The notes beneath the pieces were generated by a model. It was given only the letters and a program-made list of their open reading frames with translations. It searched no databases and was not told the DNA's origin. 40,874 bases of DNA from an uncultured bacterium. GTDB lineage: Bacteria; Verrucomicrobiota; Kiritimatiellia; CAIVKH01. Position 1 is the stretch's first letter, and each line of letters opens with the position of its first letter. Of the stretch, positions 1 to 8,979 are shown piece after piece. Position numbers and translations under genes: made by a program. The stretch lies in assembly GCA_903906425.1 (NCBI GenBank), contig CAIVKH010000222.1, positions 1-40,874 on the forward strand, given 5' to 3'.

Positions 1-880
1 CGTCGTCGATGTAGTAGCTGAGTTTGCCGTCGCGCGTGGCCTTGCCGATGATTTTCGAAACGGCGGTGGCGGCGGTGGCGACCATGAAGCGGCCGGGCTC
101 GGCGAGGATCTGGACGTTTTTCGGGAAGAGCCGCGTGAGTTCGCCGTTGACGATGCTGGCGAGTTCGCGGAAGGGCTTGACGGTTTCGTCGTACGGCGCA
201 GGGAAGCCGCCGCCGATATCGAGCAGGTTCATCTTCGTGTAGCCGCGCTCGCGGGCTTCCTTGAAAATGTTCGCGGAAAGATTGATCGCCTGGACGAAGT
301 TTCCGAAATTCGTCGTCTGACTGCCGACGTGAAAACTCACGCCTTCGACTGTGAGTCCGGCTCTGTCGGCTTCGAGAATCAGATCGACAGCTTCGCCGGG
401 CGCGGCGCCGAATTTCGACGACAGTTCGACCATCGCGCCGGTGTTGGCGACGCGCAGGCGCAGCGCGAGGCCGGCCTGCGGCGCGTACTTTTTGATTTTG
501 CGGATTTCCTCGGCGTTGTCGTAGGTCACGAGCGGCTTGTACGGGTTCAATTCCTGCAGCGTTTCGTTTGCCTTGATCGGATTCGCGTAAATGATCTTGT
601 CCCAGATCCAGTCCTGCCGCTGTTTCTCCGGCATGTCCCTGATGTTTTCATAAACGATCTTGAACTCGGGCATCGAGGCCACGTCGAAGCTGCAGCCGGC
701 CTGGTAGAGCGTGCGGACAATCGCGGGATCGGAGTTCGCTTTCACCGCGTAGTAGGCCTGCACGCGCGGCAGGTGGCGCTTGAACGTCGCGTAGTTCTTC
801 CGCAGTTGCGCGTGGTCCACAACGAACAGCGGCGTGCCGTTTTCTTCGGCCAGTTTTTTCAGGACGCTCTTTGAGATCAT
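1..880 (-). CDS. Ornithine-decarboxylase-like PLP enzyme (fold III), C-terminus beyond the window
   Basis: Predicted PLP-dependent decarboxylase of the ornithine/diaminopimelate/carboxynorspermidine family, probably making putrescine in the cytoplasm. About 293 residues are present and the C-terminal part lies left of position 1. The N-terminus reads MISKSVLKKLAEENGTPLFV. A YYAVKAN motif near residue 50 carries the lysine expected to bind PLP; FHVGSQ, DIGGGFP and LAEPGRF motifs follow, and the visible part ends in YYIDD, where family members have the catalytic-loop and dimer-interface region. The ATG at 880 directly abuts the stop codon of the upstream homospermidine synthase gene (TAAATG), so the two are almost certainly co-transcribed and translationally coupled. 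The pairing favours ornithine as substrate, because putrescine feeds homospermidine synthase. Specificity within the fold III family is inference. Confidence 0.87.
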   Translation of the reverse strand, partial: MISKSVLKKLAEENGTPLFVVDHAQLRKNYATFKRHLPRVQAYYAVKANSDPAIVRTLYQAGCSFDVASMPEFKIVYENIRDMPEKQRQDWIWDKIIYANPIKANETLQELNPYKPLVTYDNAEEIRKIKKYAPQAGLALRLRVANTGAMVELSSKFGAAPGEAVDLILEADRAGLTVEGVSFHVGSQTTNFGNFVQAINLSANIFKEARERGYTKMNLLDIGGGFPAPYDETVKPFRELASIVNGELTRLFPKNVQILAEPGRFMVATAATAVSKIIGKATRDGKLSYYIDD

Positions 881-2335
881 TTATTCCTTTTCGTCGATCA
901 GGAAGTTTTTGAACTGCCAGGGATCCTTTGTGTCCATGTCCGGTTTGTTGTAGCCCGCGAAAACATTCGTGTAATTCTTGAGCGGCGTCCAGTCGGACGG
1001 CTTCGAAATCCACTTGCCGAGATACGGCTTCGCAATTTTCAGCACGAACTCATGCGGCAGATCGTCCGGAATCTTCACGCCCATTTCCGGATTCTCGATC
1101 ATCCACATCGTCGCGGCGACCACGGAAATTGCCACCTGCATCGTCGTGGCATTCTGGTGCGGCACGAGCCGGCGCGATTCCTCGATGCTCAGATCGCTGC
1201 CGATCCACCACGAATTGTACGCATGCCCCATGAGCAGCGCGCCGAGGATGTCGGAGCCACTCGTGATCTCGTCGTTCAAAATCCGCGCGCGCGGCTGCAG
1301 AACGTAATCGTAACCGCGAAGTTCGTTCAGCGATGCGATGGCGACATCGGCCGGACAATACGCGTAATGAACCGTCGGACGATAAACCGCCTTCGTGCCG
1401 TCCCACACCGTGAGCCGGTCTGAAATCGTGAACGCTTCGCCGTGGCGGACGACCATGCCGTGAATCGAATAATTCGGCACCCATGACCGCACCCACGTAT
1501 TGATGCCCATTCGCGCGAGACAGATTTGATTCTTCGGACCTTCCTTGTGTTCGTACGCAAACGCAGGCAATTCCTTCTCGTGCGTCCCCCATCCCATCTC
1601 CGAAGTCGTCGTGCCTTCCTCGCGAAATCCTTCGACGCTCCACGTGTTCGTGAACTCATCAACTTCCTTCGGCACATTCGTGATCTGCGTGTCGCGCTCG
1701 CTGCAATGAATCACCTTCACGCCAAGCTTCATCGCCAGCAGATTGAATTTTTGTTCCGCGATGAGTTGCCGGATTTCGTCTGCCGCCTTGCCCGAAACTT
1801 TCTTGTCCTTGATCGAACGGTTGCCGATATCAATCAGCCCCTGCTTCGTGAAATGCGAAATCAGACCCGGATTCGCACCGTGTTCCAGCACCGCCGTCGG
1901 ACCGGGCCTGTCCCACTTCGAAATCATCTTCCGTAGATTCATGTGCCGCCAATACAGCGTTGATTTCTGCGGTGCCGCGCCCTTCGAATTCTCGTACGGA
2001 TCCCACAGTTCGACCGACGTGTTGATGTAGCGCACCCCGCGGTCATGGCACCACTGCAGGATTTCACACGCGTCAATATTCCACGCCAGATCAATGAGGA
2101 TGTCGCCCGCGCCCACATATTTCGCGAGCAGCGTCGTCATGTTTTCCCGCGTCACCCGCTTGCGCGCAAACTTCACGCCCTTCTTGATCCACGCCGCCAG
2201 CTTCGCGCTGCGGTCCTCGAAATCCATGATCGTGATATTCGAAAACGGAACCTTCACATGCTCCGCCAGAATCGGCAGCGTACACTCCGCCACCGCGCCA
2301 TAACCCACGAACAAAACTTTTTTATCGAACTTCAT
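881..2335 (-). CDS. hss: Homospermidine synthase (saccharopine-dehydrogenase-like)
   Basis: Predicted to make homospermidine from putrescine in an NAD-dependent aminobutyl transfer in the cytoplasm. The protein has about 484 residues, the usual length for bacterial homospermidine synthase. A Rossmann motif at the N-terminus (VLFVGYGAVAECTLPIL) and the VLEHGANPGLISHF segment are typical of the family. Start choice: the reading frame could begin at TTG 2344, but the GGAGGA Shine-Dalgarno is then only one or two bases away. ATG at 2335 has about 10 nt spacing and is preferred; GTG at 2338 is possible. The decarboxylase gene follows with no gap, which makes a two-gene polyamine operon. The upstream 290 bp carry repeat cluster 1. 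Confidence 0.9.
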   Translation of the reverse strand: MKFDKKVLFVGYGAVAECTLPILAEHVKVPFSNITIMDFEDRSAKLAAWIKKGVKFARKRVTRENMTTLLAKYVGAGDILIDLAWNIDACEILQWCHDRGVRYINTSVELWDPYENSKGAAPQKSTLYWRHMNLRKMISKWDRPGPTAVLEHGANPGLISHFTKQGLIDIGNRSIKDKKVSGKAADEIRQLIAEQKFNLLAMKLGVKVIHCSERDTQITNVPKEVDEFTNTWSVEGFREEGTTTSEMGWGTHEKELPAFAYEHKEGPKNQICLARMGINTWVRSWVPNYSIHGMVVRHGEAFTISDRLTVWDGTKAVYRPTVHYAYCPADVAIASLNELRGYDYVLQPRARILNDEITSGSDILGALLMGHAYNSWWIGSDLSIEESRRLVPHQNATTMQVAISVVAATMWMIENPEMGVKIPDDLPHEFVLKIAKPYLGKWISKPSDWTPLKNYTNVFAGYNKPDMDTKDPWQFKNFLIDEKE

Positions 2336-2532
2336 CACGATCAATTCCTCCGTCGCCAGTCACATCGCCGGCATCTGCGCCGCCGAATTTGCGCGCACAA
2401 TAAGCGCGCCCCACTCCCACGCAAGCTGAAACCACGCCCTCACGAAAAAATAATCCACCGCCCGCGCTCCGACCCCGCCCACCGCCCTTAATTCGATATG
2501 GATGGCGCGCCGGTGCGGACACGAATCGCAAC
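2336..2532. other. Gene-free leader region of the polyamine operon
   Basis: This stretch lies between the hss start and repeat cluster 1. On the minus strand it shows a GC-rich tract, then an AT-rich patch near 2443-2455 with a T-run, then an imperfect GCGCGC/GCGCGC hairpin near 2388-2406, and the GGAGGA ribosome-binding site at about 2347-2352. Promoter elements cannot be assigned with confidence. Short open frames here, partly reading through the palindromes, are not credible genes. Confidence 0.4.
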
Positions 2533-2611
2533 TTCCAATCATTGGAAATTCCAGATCCGCAAACTTCCAATGATTGGAAAACACCACGCCGCAAACTTCC
2601 AATCATTGGAA
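2533..2611. repeat. Palindrome cluster 1 (three copies, 32-bp period)
   Basis: Perfect TTCCAATSATTGGAA palindromes lie at 2533-2547 (centre C), 2565-2579 (G) and 2597-2611 (C). Both start-to-start intervals are exactly 32 bp. The 17-nt spacers both end in CCGCAAAC but otherwise differ. The cluster begins 13 bp beyond the stop of the aldo/keto reductase gene and lies about 200 bp upstream of hss; both genes are on the minus strand. Confidence 0.95.
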
Positions 2612-2624
2612 GTTGCGCGGCGCG

Positions 2625-3512
2625 TCACGCCAGCGCGTTGTTGATCCGCTCGATCGCCTCGTCGATCTCCGCCTCGCTCTTGCAGCCGATGACGACCGCA
2701 TCGAGTTCGGGGCGCGACATCGCGTAGCGGATGGATTTTTCGCGGTCGGCCGGGTCCTTGAAATCGCCGTCGCCGATGAGTTTCATGCCGATGATGCCGT
2801 GGCCTTTTTCGTCCATGATTTTCAGCTGCTCGACGACGGGTTCAATGCCGGCGCTGGGACCGTCCCACTTGGGCGTTTCGCCATCGGTGTGCTTGGCCTG
2901 CGGGTTTACGCGCACCAGATTCACCTCGACCCAGGCCGACTTTGCCGCCACGCGAAGCGCCGGCAGGCTGTGGCACGAAACGCCCTTCGCGCGAATCTTG
3001 CCTTTCTGTTGCGCGTCCGCAATCGCGTCCATCAGCCGCTTGTCGTCGTCCGTCCACGTGTCCTTCGTGGCGCAGTGAACGAGCATGGCATCAACGTGGT
3101 CGGTCTTGTAATTCTTGAGGTGCATGTCAATGACCTCCTCCGGCTTCTCCGGGTTGCCGCCGATTTTCGAGAGCAGGAAAATCTGGTCGCGCGGCAGGTC
3201 CTTGAGCGCGTCGCCGATCCACTCGAAGGTCTTGTAGTTCTTCGCGCAGTCGAAATAGCGGATGCCCTTGTCGTAGGCGTAATGGACCAGCTTGATGAAG
3301 TTCTCCTTGCCGAGCCCGAACTGCACGTTGCCGCTGTTCGAGCCGGTGCCGATGCCGAGGCGGCTCAGCTTGATTCCGGTTTTGCCGAGCGTGACGATGT
3401 CCGTCGCAGTGCGCTTTGCTCCGGCGGCAAAGATCGGTCGTGCGAAGGCCGCGCCGGCGAGGGCGACGGATGTTCCGAGGAATTGACGACGCGTAAGCTT
3501 TTGCATGGTCAT
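2625..3512 (-). CDS. Tat-exported aldo/keto reductase
   Basis: NAD(P)H-dependent oxidoreductase of the aldo/keto reductase superfamily, 295 residues, with an N-terminal twin-arginine signal (LTRRQFLGTSVALAGAAFA) suggesting export of the folded protein. The AKR catalytic tetrad is visible: Asp88 (YFDCA), Tyr93 (KNY), Lys116 (LLSKIGG) and His147 (LVHCA). The ATG at 3512 has a GGAGA Shine-Dalgarno five bases upstream; a second ATG two codons later is possible. The gene is divergent from the secreted protein gene at 3622 and shares a 109-bp intergenic region with it. The substrate is unknown; a carbohydrate-derived carbonyl compound is a guess from context. Confidence 0.88.
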   Translation of the reverse strand: MTMQKLTRRQFLGTSVALAGAAFARPIFAAGAKRTATDIVTLGKTGIKLSRLGIGTGSNSGNVQFGLGKENFIKLVHYAYDKGIRYFDCAKNYKTFEWIGDALKDLPRDQIFLLSKIGGNPEKPEEVIDMHLKNYKTDHVDAMLVHCATKDTWTDDDKRLMDAIADAQQKGKIRAKGVSCHSLPALRVAAKSAWVEVNLVRVNPQAKHTDGETPKWDGPSAGIEPVVEQLKIMDEKGHGIIGMKLIGDGDFKDPADREKSIRYAMSRPELDAVVIGCKSEAEIDEAIERINNALA

Positions 3513-3621
3513 GGTTGTCTCCGAGTGTTGGGCGTAAAGAATGTGACATCCTCCCCGGAATGCAAGCGCCGGATTTCAGCTTTTCTTTTCATCCGCCAGG
3601 GATTTCATCCATGATGAAACC
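3513..3621. promoter_or_regulatory. Divergent intergenic region
   Basis: These 109 bp separate two divergent genes and must hold both promoters. No palindrome copy of the 15-bp family is present, in contrast to most gene junctions here. I cannot assign -35 or -10 boxes securely. Confidence 0.35.
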
Positions 3622-6120
3622 ATGAATGTGATTCGCTTTGCCAATATCCCGACAATTTTCATGGCTGTCCTTCTGGCGATTTCCACCCGAAGCAACGCCG
3701 CTGACCGGACGCCGCTGACAACAGACTTCCCCGCGCTGATGACGGAGAAACTGATTTCCCGCTGGGATTTTTCCGCACCGGATCAGGCGTGGCCGGTGAT
3801 GAACCAGTGCTCCGTTGCAGTCACTGGCGGGATCCTGAGAATCACGTCGGACGGCATTGATCCCTACGTGCGCGTGCCGCTGCCACCGGTGAACGGGCCA
3901 CTGATCTTCCGATGGAAAATGCGCGGGCATGTTCAAGGCCCGGCGGAAGTTTTCTTCGCGACAAAGGAAGAACCGGACATGGCGAAGAACGGCAGCATCC
4001 GCGTCTCCGGCACGGGCGGTGGCGAATGGCATTCGTGCGAAGTGACCATCCCGACGACGCAGGCGATCACGGTGCTCCGGTTCGATCCCTGTACCAAACC
4101 GGGCGTGCTCGAAGTTGCCGATGCGTCCGTGGCTCAGAGCCACCGGCATCCGCTGCAATTCGAATCGGTCGAAGCGGACGGATTTCATGTTCGCGGCACT
4201 ATTCGAAATGAGTCGGCCGGCGACATCGCTTTCAAACTTAGCGGCAAAGAATATGTCGCGTCCCCCGGCAAGCCGGTGGCGTTTGAAATCAGCGCGCCGG
4301 CGGGTCGCGCGTTCACGGAATTTCGGATCGCGGCGGAGGCGGAGGGTTTGCCGCCGCTCGAACGCACGCTGTATTTGCATGATCCGGAAGCGAAGATGGA
4401 CTCGATTGATATCGGGAACAGCAATGTGATGGTGCGTTGCGCGCGCGACCGCTCGGGGGCGCGGATATTTTGGAAGGGGCGGCTCGTGGCAATTGCAACA
4501 CCGCTGAGCGAACGGTTCGCGATTCATCTTGATGAGGACGACGTGTTGATCCTTGCGATCGAAGACGGGCAGGAAGATGTGGGAATGGTGCGGGTTGTCG
4601 GGCCAATGTTTCAGGGCTTGCTGTCTGGCGTGGAATATTTGGGACATGGAGAAGAGTCCTCCTCGAAGCTGGACGTGGCGCGCGCTGAGCATATTCGCTT
4701 CGAGCCGGACCCGATGCTGATGACCATGCCGCTGGCGGCATATGTCACAGAAAACGCATCGGTGGCGATGCTGTGGTGGGACAGCAAATCGCAGCATCCG
4801 ATCTTTTCAACGCCCAATCGCTACGACGGCACATGCGATCACTTGATGGGATTGAAAGGACCGTCGCTGCATATCCGCCTGCATTTCGGCGCCGGCTTCG
4901 CGGCAGGCGGGCGGATGGAGGATTCGATTTTGTGGGCGCTGAGGAAGCGCGGTCTGCCGGAGCCGCCGAAATCGCCGCGCACGCCGGAGCAGCAGCGTGC
5001 GCTTTGTTTGTCGGCGTTGAACGGTCCGCTTCGCACGAGCAACGGTTGGTATCACGCGACGTGGCCGGGACAGCCGCAGCACTTCTTCGTCGATCAGGCA
5101 TCCACCATGTTCAGGCTCACTGGAAAAATACCGCCGGTTCCGCGGCTCGTAAACACCGGCGCGCACGTCGCGAATCCGGCGGTATGGCTGATTTCAGGCC
5201 GCAGTGCGGAATGGCTCGCCATTCTGAAGAAAGATGCGGAGCACACGATGAGCGAGCAGAAACCGGACGGCTCGTTCCGCTACGACGGGAAATTCCGGCG
5301 CGGTCATTTCGAGGACACAGCGAGCGGATTCTGCGCGATCAACGCGCTGCATTTGCTGGACTGCGCGCATTACACCGGCGACGCGGCTTCGCGCGATGCG
5401 GGTTTGAAGGCGCTGGAATTCATGAAGAAATTTGTGACGCCGCGCGGCGCGCAAATCTGGGAAATCCCGCTGCACACGCCGGACATTCTTGCAGCGGCGG
5501 ACTGCTGCCGCGTTTATCTTCGCGGCTACGAGCTGACGGGCCGCGCGGAATATCTCGATCTCGCGCGGCGCTGGGCGATTCGCGGGCTGCCGTTCGTTTA
5601 TCAGTGGAGCAATCATCCGATCATGTTGTACGGAACAACGCCGGTGCTGGGCGCGACGGACTGGACAGGCGTCGTGTGGATCGGCCTGCCGGTGCAGTGG
5701 TGCGGCTCGGTTTATGCGTACGCGTTGACGGAACTCGCGCCGCTGGATCACACGCTCGATTGGAATCGCATCGCGCGGGGAATTTTGAATTGCGCGGAGC
5801 AGATGCAATATCCCGACGGAGACTTCGTGGGCACGTTGCCGGACTCGTTCAATCTTCAGGATCAGGCTCGTCTGCCAGCGTACGTGAATCCGTGCGTACT
5901 GGTCGCGCTGCAACTGCGGCTGGCCGGCCAGCTCGATGGCATCGCGGTGGCGGCCGATGAAAAGCATCGGATCGCCGCTCCGTTTCCGGTACGGATCGAA
6001 AATGGCCGCGCCGTGATCGAGGCGAAGGCGGGGCTGGAATATCAAGTCGTTGTCGACGGCTCGCGGATCGTCGATGTGAAGTCTCGAGGTCGCGACGAAA
6101 TCGCACTGGAGGCAAAATGA
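3622..6120 (+). CDS. Secreted protein of unknown function, possibly alpha/alpha-toroid glycosidase-like
   Basis: I do not recognise a family with certainty. The 832-residue product starts with a Sec signal (MNVIRFANIPTIFMAVLLA, cleavage expected near SNAAD). Roughly residues 40-430 look beta-rich. Residues 450-800 are helix-rich with repeated Trp, Tyr and Gly-containing turns (SNGWYHATWPGQPQHF, DGSFRYDGKFRRGHFEDT, EIPLHTPDILAAADCC, DWTGVVWIGLPVQWCG), which resembles six-hairpin glycosidase or polysaccharide-lyase folds. That similarity is inference from pattern only. The ribosome-binding site is weak (AGGGAT). The stop codon lies two bases before repeat cluster 2, and a sulfatase and a GH28 enzyme follow on the same strand, supporting a role in polysaccharide processing. 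Confidence 0.7.
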   Translation: MNVIRFANIPTIFMAVLLAISTRSNAADRTPLTTDFPALMTEKLISRWDFSAPDQAWPVMNQCSVAVTGGILRITSDGIDPYVRVPLPPVNGPLIFRWKMRGHVQGPAEVFFATKEEPDMAKNGSIRVSGTGGGEWHSCEVTIPTTQAITVLRFDPCTKPGVLEVADASVAQSHRHPLQFESVEADGFHVRGTIRNESAGDIAFKLSGKEYVASPGKPVAFEISAPAGRAFTEFRIAAEAEGLPPLERTLYLHDPEAKMDSIDIGNSNVMVRCARDRSGARIFWKGRLVAIATPLSERFAIHLDEDDVLILAIEDGQEDVGMVRVVGPMFQGLLSGVEYLGHGEESSSKLDVARAEHIRFEPDPMLMTMPLAAYVTENASVAMLWWDSKSQHPIFSTPNRYDGTCDHLMGLKGPSLHIRLHFGAGFAAGGRMEDSILWALRKRGLPEPPKSPRTPEQQRALCLSALNGPLRTSNGWYHATWPGQPQHFFVDQASTMFRLTGKIPPVPRLVNTGAHVANPAVWLISGRSAEWLAILKKDAEHTMSEQKPDGSFRYDGKFRRGHFEDTASGFCAINALHLLDCAHYTGDAASRDAGLKALEFMKKFVTPRGAQIWEIPLHTPDILAAADCCRVYLRGYELTGRAEYLDLARRWAIRGLPFVYQWSNHPIMLYGTTPVLGATDWTGVVWIGLPVQWCGSVYAYALTELAPLDHTLDWNRIARGILNCAEQMQYPDGDFVGTLPDSFNLQDQARLPAYVNPCVLVALQLRLAGQLDGIAVAADEKHRIAAPFPVRIENGRAVIEAKAGLEYQVVVDGSRIVDVKSRGRDEIALEAK

Positions 6121-6121
6121 T

Positions 6122-6200
6122 TTTTCCTGGTTGGAAAATTGCGCGATCGCGAGTTCCAATGATTGGAAATGGCCGTGCCGCCGGCTTCCAATCATTGGAA
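6122..6200. repeat. Palindrome cluster 2 (two copies plus one decayed copy)
   Basis: Perfect palindromes lie at 6154-6168 (centre G) and 6186-6200 (C), 32 bp apart. A decayed copy, TTCCTGGTTGGAA at 6124-6136, ends exactly 32 bp before the end of the next copy. The cluster starts two bases after the stop of the upstream gene and ends 18 bp before the sulfatase ATG, just upstream of its AAAGGA ribosome-binding site. Confidence 0.93.
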
Positions 6201-6218
6201 ATATTCAAAGGACGAAGA

Positions 6219-7619
6219 ATGAAAACGAAATTGATGGCTGTGGTTTTCGCGTTCGGCGCGGCGGGAGCGCTCGCGCAGCCGCGGCCGAATTTCGTCGTGA
6301 TTCTTGGCGAGGGGCACGGCTGGAGCAGCACGTCGGTCCAGATGGACGACGCCGCGGCAGAATCGAGTAGCACGTTCGTGCGCACGCCGAATCTCGAAAC
6401 GCTGGCGAAAGGCGGGATGCGATTTGCGGATTTTTATGCGGCGTCGCCGCGCTGCACGCCGTCGCGCGCGGCGATCTTCACCGGCAAGAGTCCGGCGCAA
6501 CTTCACATGACGTTTGTCGGCGAAGGGAAAAAGGAAACCGGCAGCGATGTGAATGCGCGGTTGATCGCGCCGATGGCTTCGACGGAATTACCGGCTGGTG
6601 AAATGACGATCGGGTCGCTGCTCAAGGGCGCGGGCTACGCGACGGCGCATTTCGGAAAATGGCATTGCGGGCGTGTGAATCCGCGCGAACAGGGTTTCGG
6701 CGAGAACGACGGCGCGACGAACAACGGCGGGCCGGACGACGTGGACAATCCCCATCCGAAACAACTTTATGGGATGACGGAGCGCGGAATGGATTTCATG
6801 GCGCGACAGACGAAGGCGGGCAAGCCGTTTTATCTGCAACTGTCGCATTACGCGTCGCGTCATGGCGGCGATGCGACTCCCGATGCGATGGCCAAGGTGA
6901 AATCCTGGGGCGGAAATTTGAGCGAACAGGAAATCGGAACGGCGGCGGTGGACCTCGATCTGGACATCGCGTTCGGAATGATTTTGAAGAAGCTCGATGA
7001 ACTCGGCATCGCGACGAACACATTCGTGATTTTCACGGCCGATCATGGAACGCCGGGGAAAAATCCGCCGTTTGCCGGCGGCAAGGGAACGGCTTCGGAG
7101 GGAGGCTTGCGCGTGCCGTTCATCATTCGCGGACCGGGCATCGCCGCGGGCGCGTGTTCGCACGTCCGCGCAATTCACGAGGACATTTTTCCGACGATCG
7201 CGTCGCTCGCGAAAATCAGCGGGCCGCTGCCGAATGGAATCGAGGGCGGAAGTTTTGCCGATGTTTTGTCGAACGGCGGGAAAGGAACCGTGCAGCGGCC
7301 GAGCGAGGAATTCGTCGTTCATTTCCCGCACTACGACAAGGACGCCATCGGGCCCGCGTCGGCAATTTATCTCGGCAATCTCAAGCTGATCCGCGTCTAT
7401 GAAACTGGCGCGCTGAAACTCTTCAACATCTCGAAAGATCCCGGCGAGCGCCGCAACCTCGCACTGGAATTGCCGGACAAGGTGAAGGAACTTGACCAGC
7501 GCCTGACCGGCTATCTCGCGGCGGTCAACGCGCAGATGCCGAAGCCGAACCCGAATTTCGACGCGAGCAATCCGGCGGATACCGGCAAGCACGGCGGGAA
7601 GCGGAAGAACCAGAAGTGA
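6219..7619 (+). CDS. Secreted sulfatase with atypical N-terminal metal motif
   Basis: Predicted sulfatase of the alkaline-phosphatase superfamily, 466 residues with a signal peptide (MKTKLMAVVFAFGAAGALAQ). The CTPSR motif (Cys79) is the formylglycine signature of type I sulfatases. AHFGKWHCG and FTADHGTPGKNPPFAGGK supply the other active-site and metal-binding blocks. Unusually, the first block reads VVILGEGHGWSS, where most family members have an Asp-Asp pair after the first strand; one acidic residue remains. The ATG at 6219 is preferred because the in-frame extension upstream runs through repeat cluster 2 and no signal peptide would be exposed. AAAGGA lies upstream. The stop is 28 bp before the GH28 start, so the two are probably co-transcribed. 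The substrate is likely a sulfated polysaccharide. No formylglycine-generating enzyme is present in the window. Confidence 0.9.
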   Translation: MKTKLMAVVFAFGAAGALAQPRPNFVVILGEGHGWSSTSVQMDDAAAESSSTFVRTPNLETLAKGGMRFADFYAASPRCTPSRAAIFTGKSPAQLHMTFVGEGKKETGSDVNARLIAPMASTELPAGEMTIGSLLKGAGYATAHFGKWHCGRVNPREQGFGENDGATNNGGPDDVDNPHPKQLYGMTERGMDFMARQTKAGKPFYLQLSHYASRHGGDATPDAMAKVKSWGGNLSEQEIGTAAVDLDLDIAFGMILKKLDELGIATNTFVIFTADHGTPGKNPPFAGGKGTASEGGLRVPFIIRGPGIAAGACSHVRAIHEDIFPTIASLAKISGPLPNGIEGGSFADVLSNGGKGTVQRPSEEFVVHFPHYDKDAIGPASAIYLGNLKLIRVYETGALKLFNISKDPGERRNLALELPDKVKELDQRLTGYLAAVNAQMPKPNPNFDASNPADTGKHGGKRKNQK

Positions 7620-7647
7620 CAAAATGAGCACGATGGAAAGGAACAGC

Positions 7648-8961
7648 ATGAAACATTTTCTTGTGGCCGCGATGCTGGCTGCGGCGTGTCTCGTCGTGAT
7701 GTTGATCGAGGTTCGCGCCGAGATTCCAGAACGGAAATTTGTCATCACAGACTTTGGCGCGGTGGGCGATGGCACGACGACGAATACGGAGGCGATCCGA
7801 AAGGCGGTGGCCGCGTGTTCGCAGGCGGGCGGCGGCACGGTGTCGGTGCCGGCGGGAACTTTTGTGACTGTGCCGTTCGAGCTTGGAAGCAACATGGCAC
7901 TCGAACTCGATGCCGGCGCAACGATTCTCGGCTCGGAAAACTTCGACGACTACAAGCAGCCCGGCGCGGCGGTCGGAAACGCGCTCGAAAATGAACTCAA
8001 ACCCGTCATGCGCCCGCTGATCTCCGCCGCGGGAGCGACGAACATCGCCATTGTCGGGCACGGCACGATTGACGGCGCGGGCCAGCGCTGGTGGGAGCGG
8101 GTCCGAAAAGAAAAGGCCGCAGGTGCGGCGGCGCAGGGACAGAAAGCTGTCGGAATGCCTACGCAATCGCCACGCCCCCGACTGGTGATGTTTTCCGACT
8201 GCGGCCAGGTTCACGTTCAAGGCGTGACGCTCAAAGATGCGCCGAACTTCAATCTCGTGCCCGTCCGGTGCCACGACGTTGTGATCGAGGACGTGACCAT
8301 CATCGCGCCATCGGATTCGCCAAACACGGACGGCATCGATCCGGGCAACAGCCGCGATGTGATCATCCGACGCTGCACCATTTCCGTCGGCGACGATCAC
8401 GTCTCGTTCAAATCGAACGCAGGCCAGCCGGCGCTGGAAAATGTCCGCGTCAGCGACTGCATCTTTGGCCACGGCCACGGGACATCCGTCGGCAGCAACA
8501 TCGGCGGCGGCGTCCGCAACATCATCGTCGAGCGGTGTTCGTTCATCGGCGCGAATCCCGCCATCCGCATCAAATCCGCGCGCGACCGCGGCGGGCTCGT
8601 CGAGAACGTCGTCTTCCGCGACATCAAGATGAAGCAAGTCGGCACAGCGATCACGATCAACATGTTTTATTTCGACAAGGCGGGCCAGAAGGACCGCGAA
8701 ACCAAGCCGGTCACGAAGACGACGCCGGTCGTCCGAAACGTGAAGATCGAAAACGTGACCATCGACGGCGCACGGAGCGCCGGCGAAATCATCGGCCTGC
8801 CCGAAATGCCGGCGACCAACATCGTGCTCGATCATGTCCACGGCACCGCCGACACCGGCATGACCATCCGCGACGCCGCCGGCCTCGAACTGCGCGATGT
8901 CGAAATCAAGACCGAACGCGGCGAACCGCTGACGATCTCGCACGCGGACTATCGCAAGTGA
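7648..8961 (+). CDS. GH28 family glycosidase (polygalacturonase-like), secreted
   Basis: Predicted to cleave alpha-linked galacturonan or rhamnogalacturonan outside the cytoplasm. The 437-residue protein has a signal peptide (MKHFLVAAMLAAACLVVMLI) and the pectin-lyase-like opening FGAVGDGTTTNTEAIRKAV. GH28 active-site motifs are in order: NTDGIDP (about 228), GDDHVSFKS (about 248), GHGHGTSVGS (about 274) and IRIKSARDRGG (about 307). They supply the three catalytic Asp residues and the His, Arg and Lys of the family. Start choice: ATG at 7624 is in frame, but ATG 7648 has AAAGGAA at good spacing and places the signal peptide at the terminus. The gene follows the sulfatase with no palindrome between them, suggesting a sulfatase-GH28 unit. 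Confidence 0.92.
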   Translation: MKHFLVAAMLAAACLVVMLIEVRAEIPERKFVITDFGAVGDGTTTNTEAIRKAVAACSQAGGGTVSVPAGTFVTVPFELGSNMALELDAGATILGSENFDDYKQPGAAVGNALENELKPVMRPLISAAGATNIAIVGHGTIDGAGQRWWERVRKEKAAGAAAQGQKAVGMPTQSPRPRLVMFSDCGQVHVQGVTLKDAPNFNLVPVRCHDVVIEDVTIIAPSDSPNTDGIDPGNSRDVIIRRCTISVGDDHVSFKSNAGQPALENVRVSDCIFGHGHGTSVGSNIGGGVRNIIVERCSFIGANPAIRIKSARDRGGLVENVVFRDIKMKQVGTAITINMFYFDKAGQKDRETKPVTKTTPVVRNVKIENVTIDGARSAGEIIGLPEMPATNIVLDHVHGTADTGMTIRDAAGLELRDVEIKTERGEPLTISHADYRK

Positions 8962-8979
8962 GCGGCCGCGTCCGGAAAT

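Noticed and set aside
5194..6195. Minus-strand frames of 300 codons and more opposite sulfatase, GH28, protease and beta-helix genes
   Set aside because: All are shadows of recognised genes, Arg/Ala/His-rich, without motifs or ribosome-binding sites.
6117..6218. N-terminal extensions reading FQSLE, SNHWK or PMIG ahead of many genes
   Set aside because: These are translations of the intergenic palindromes in three frames. Signal peptides and ribosome-binding sites place the true starts downstream.
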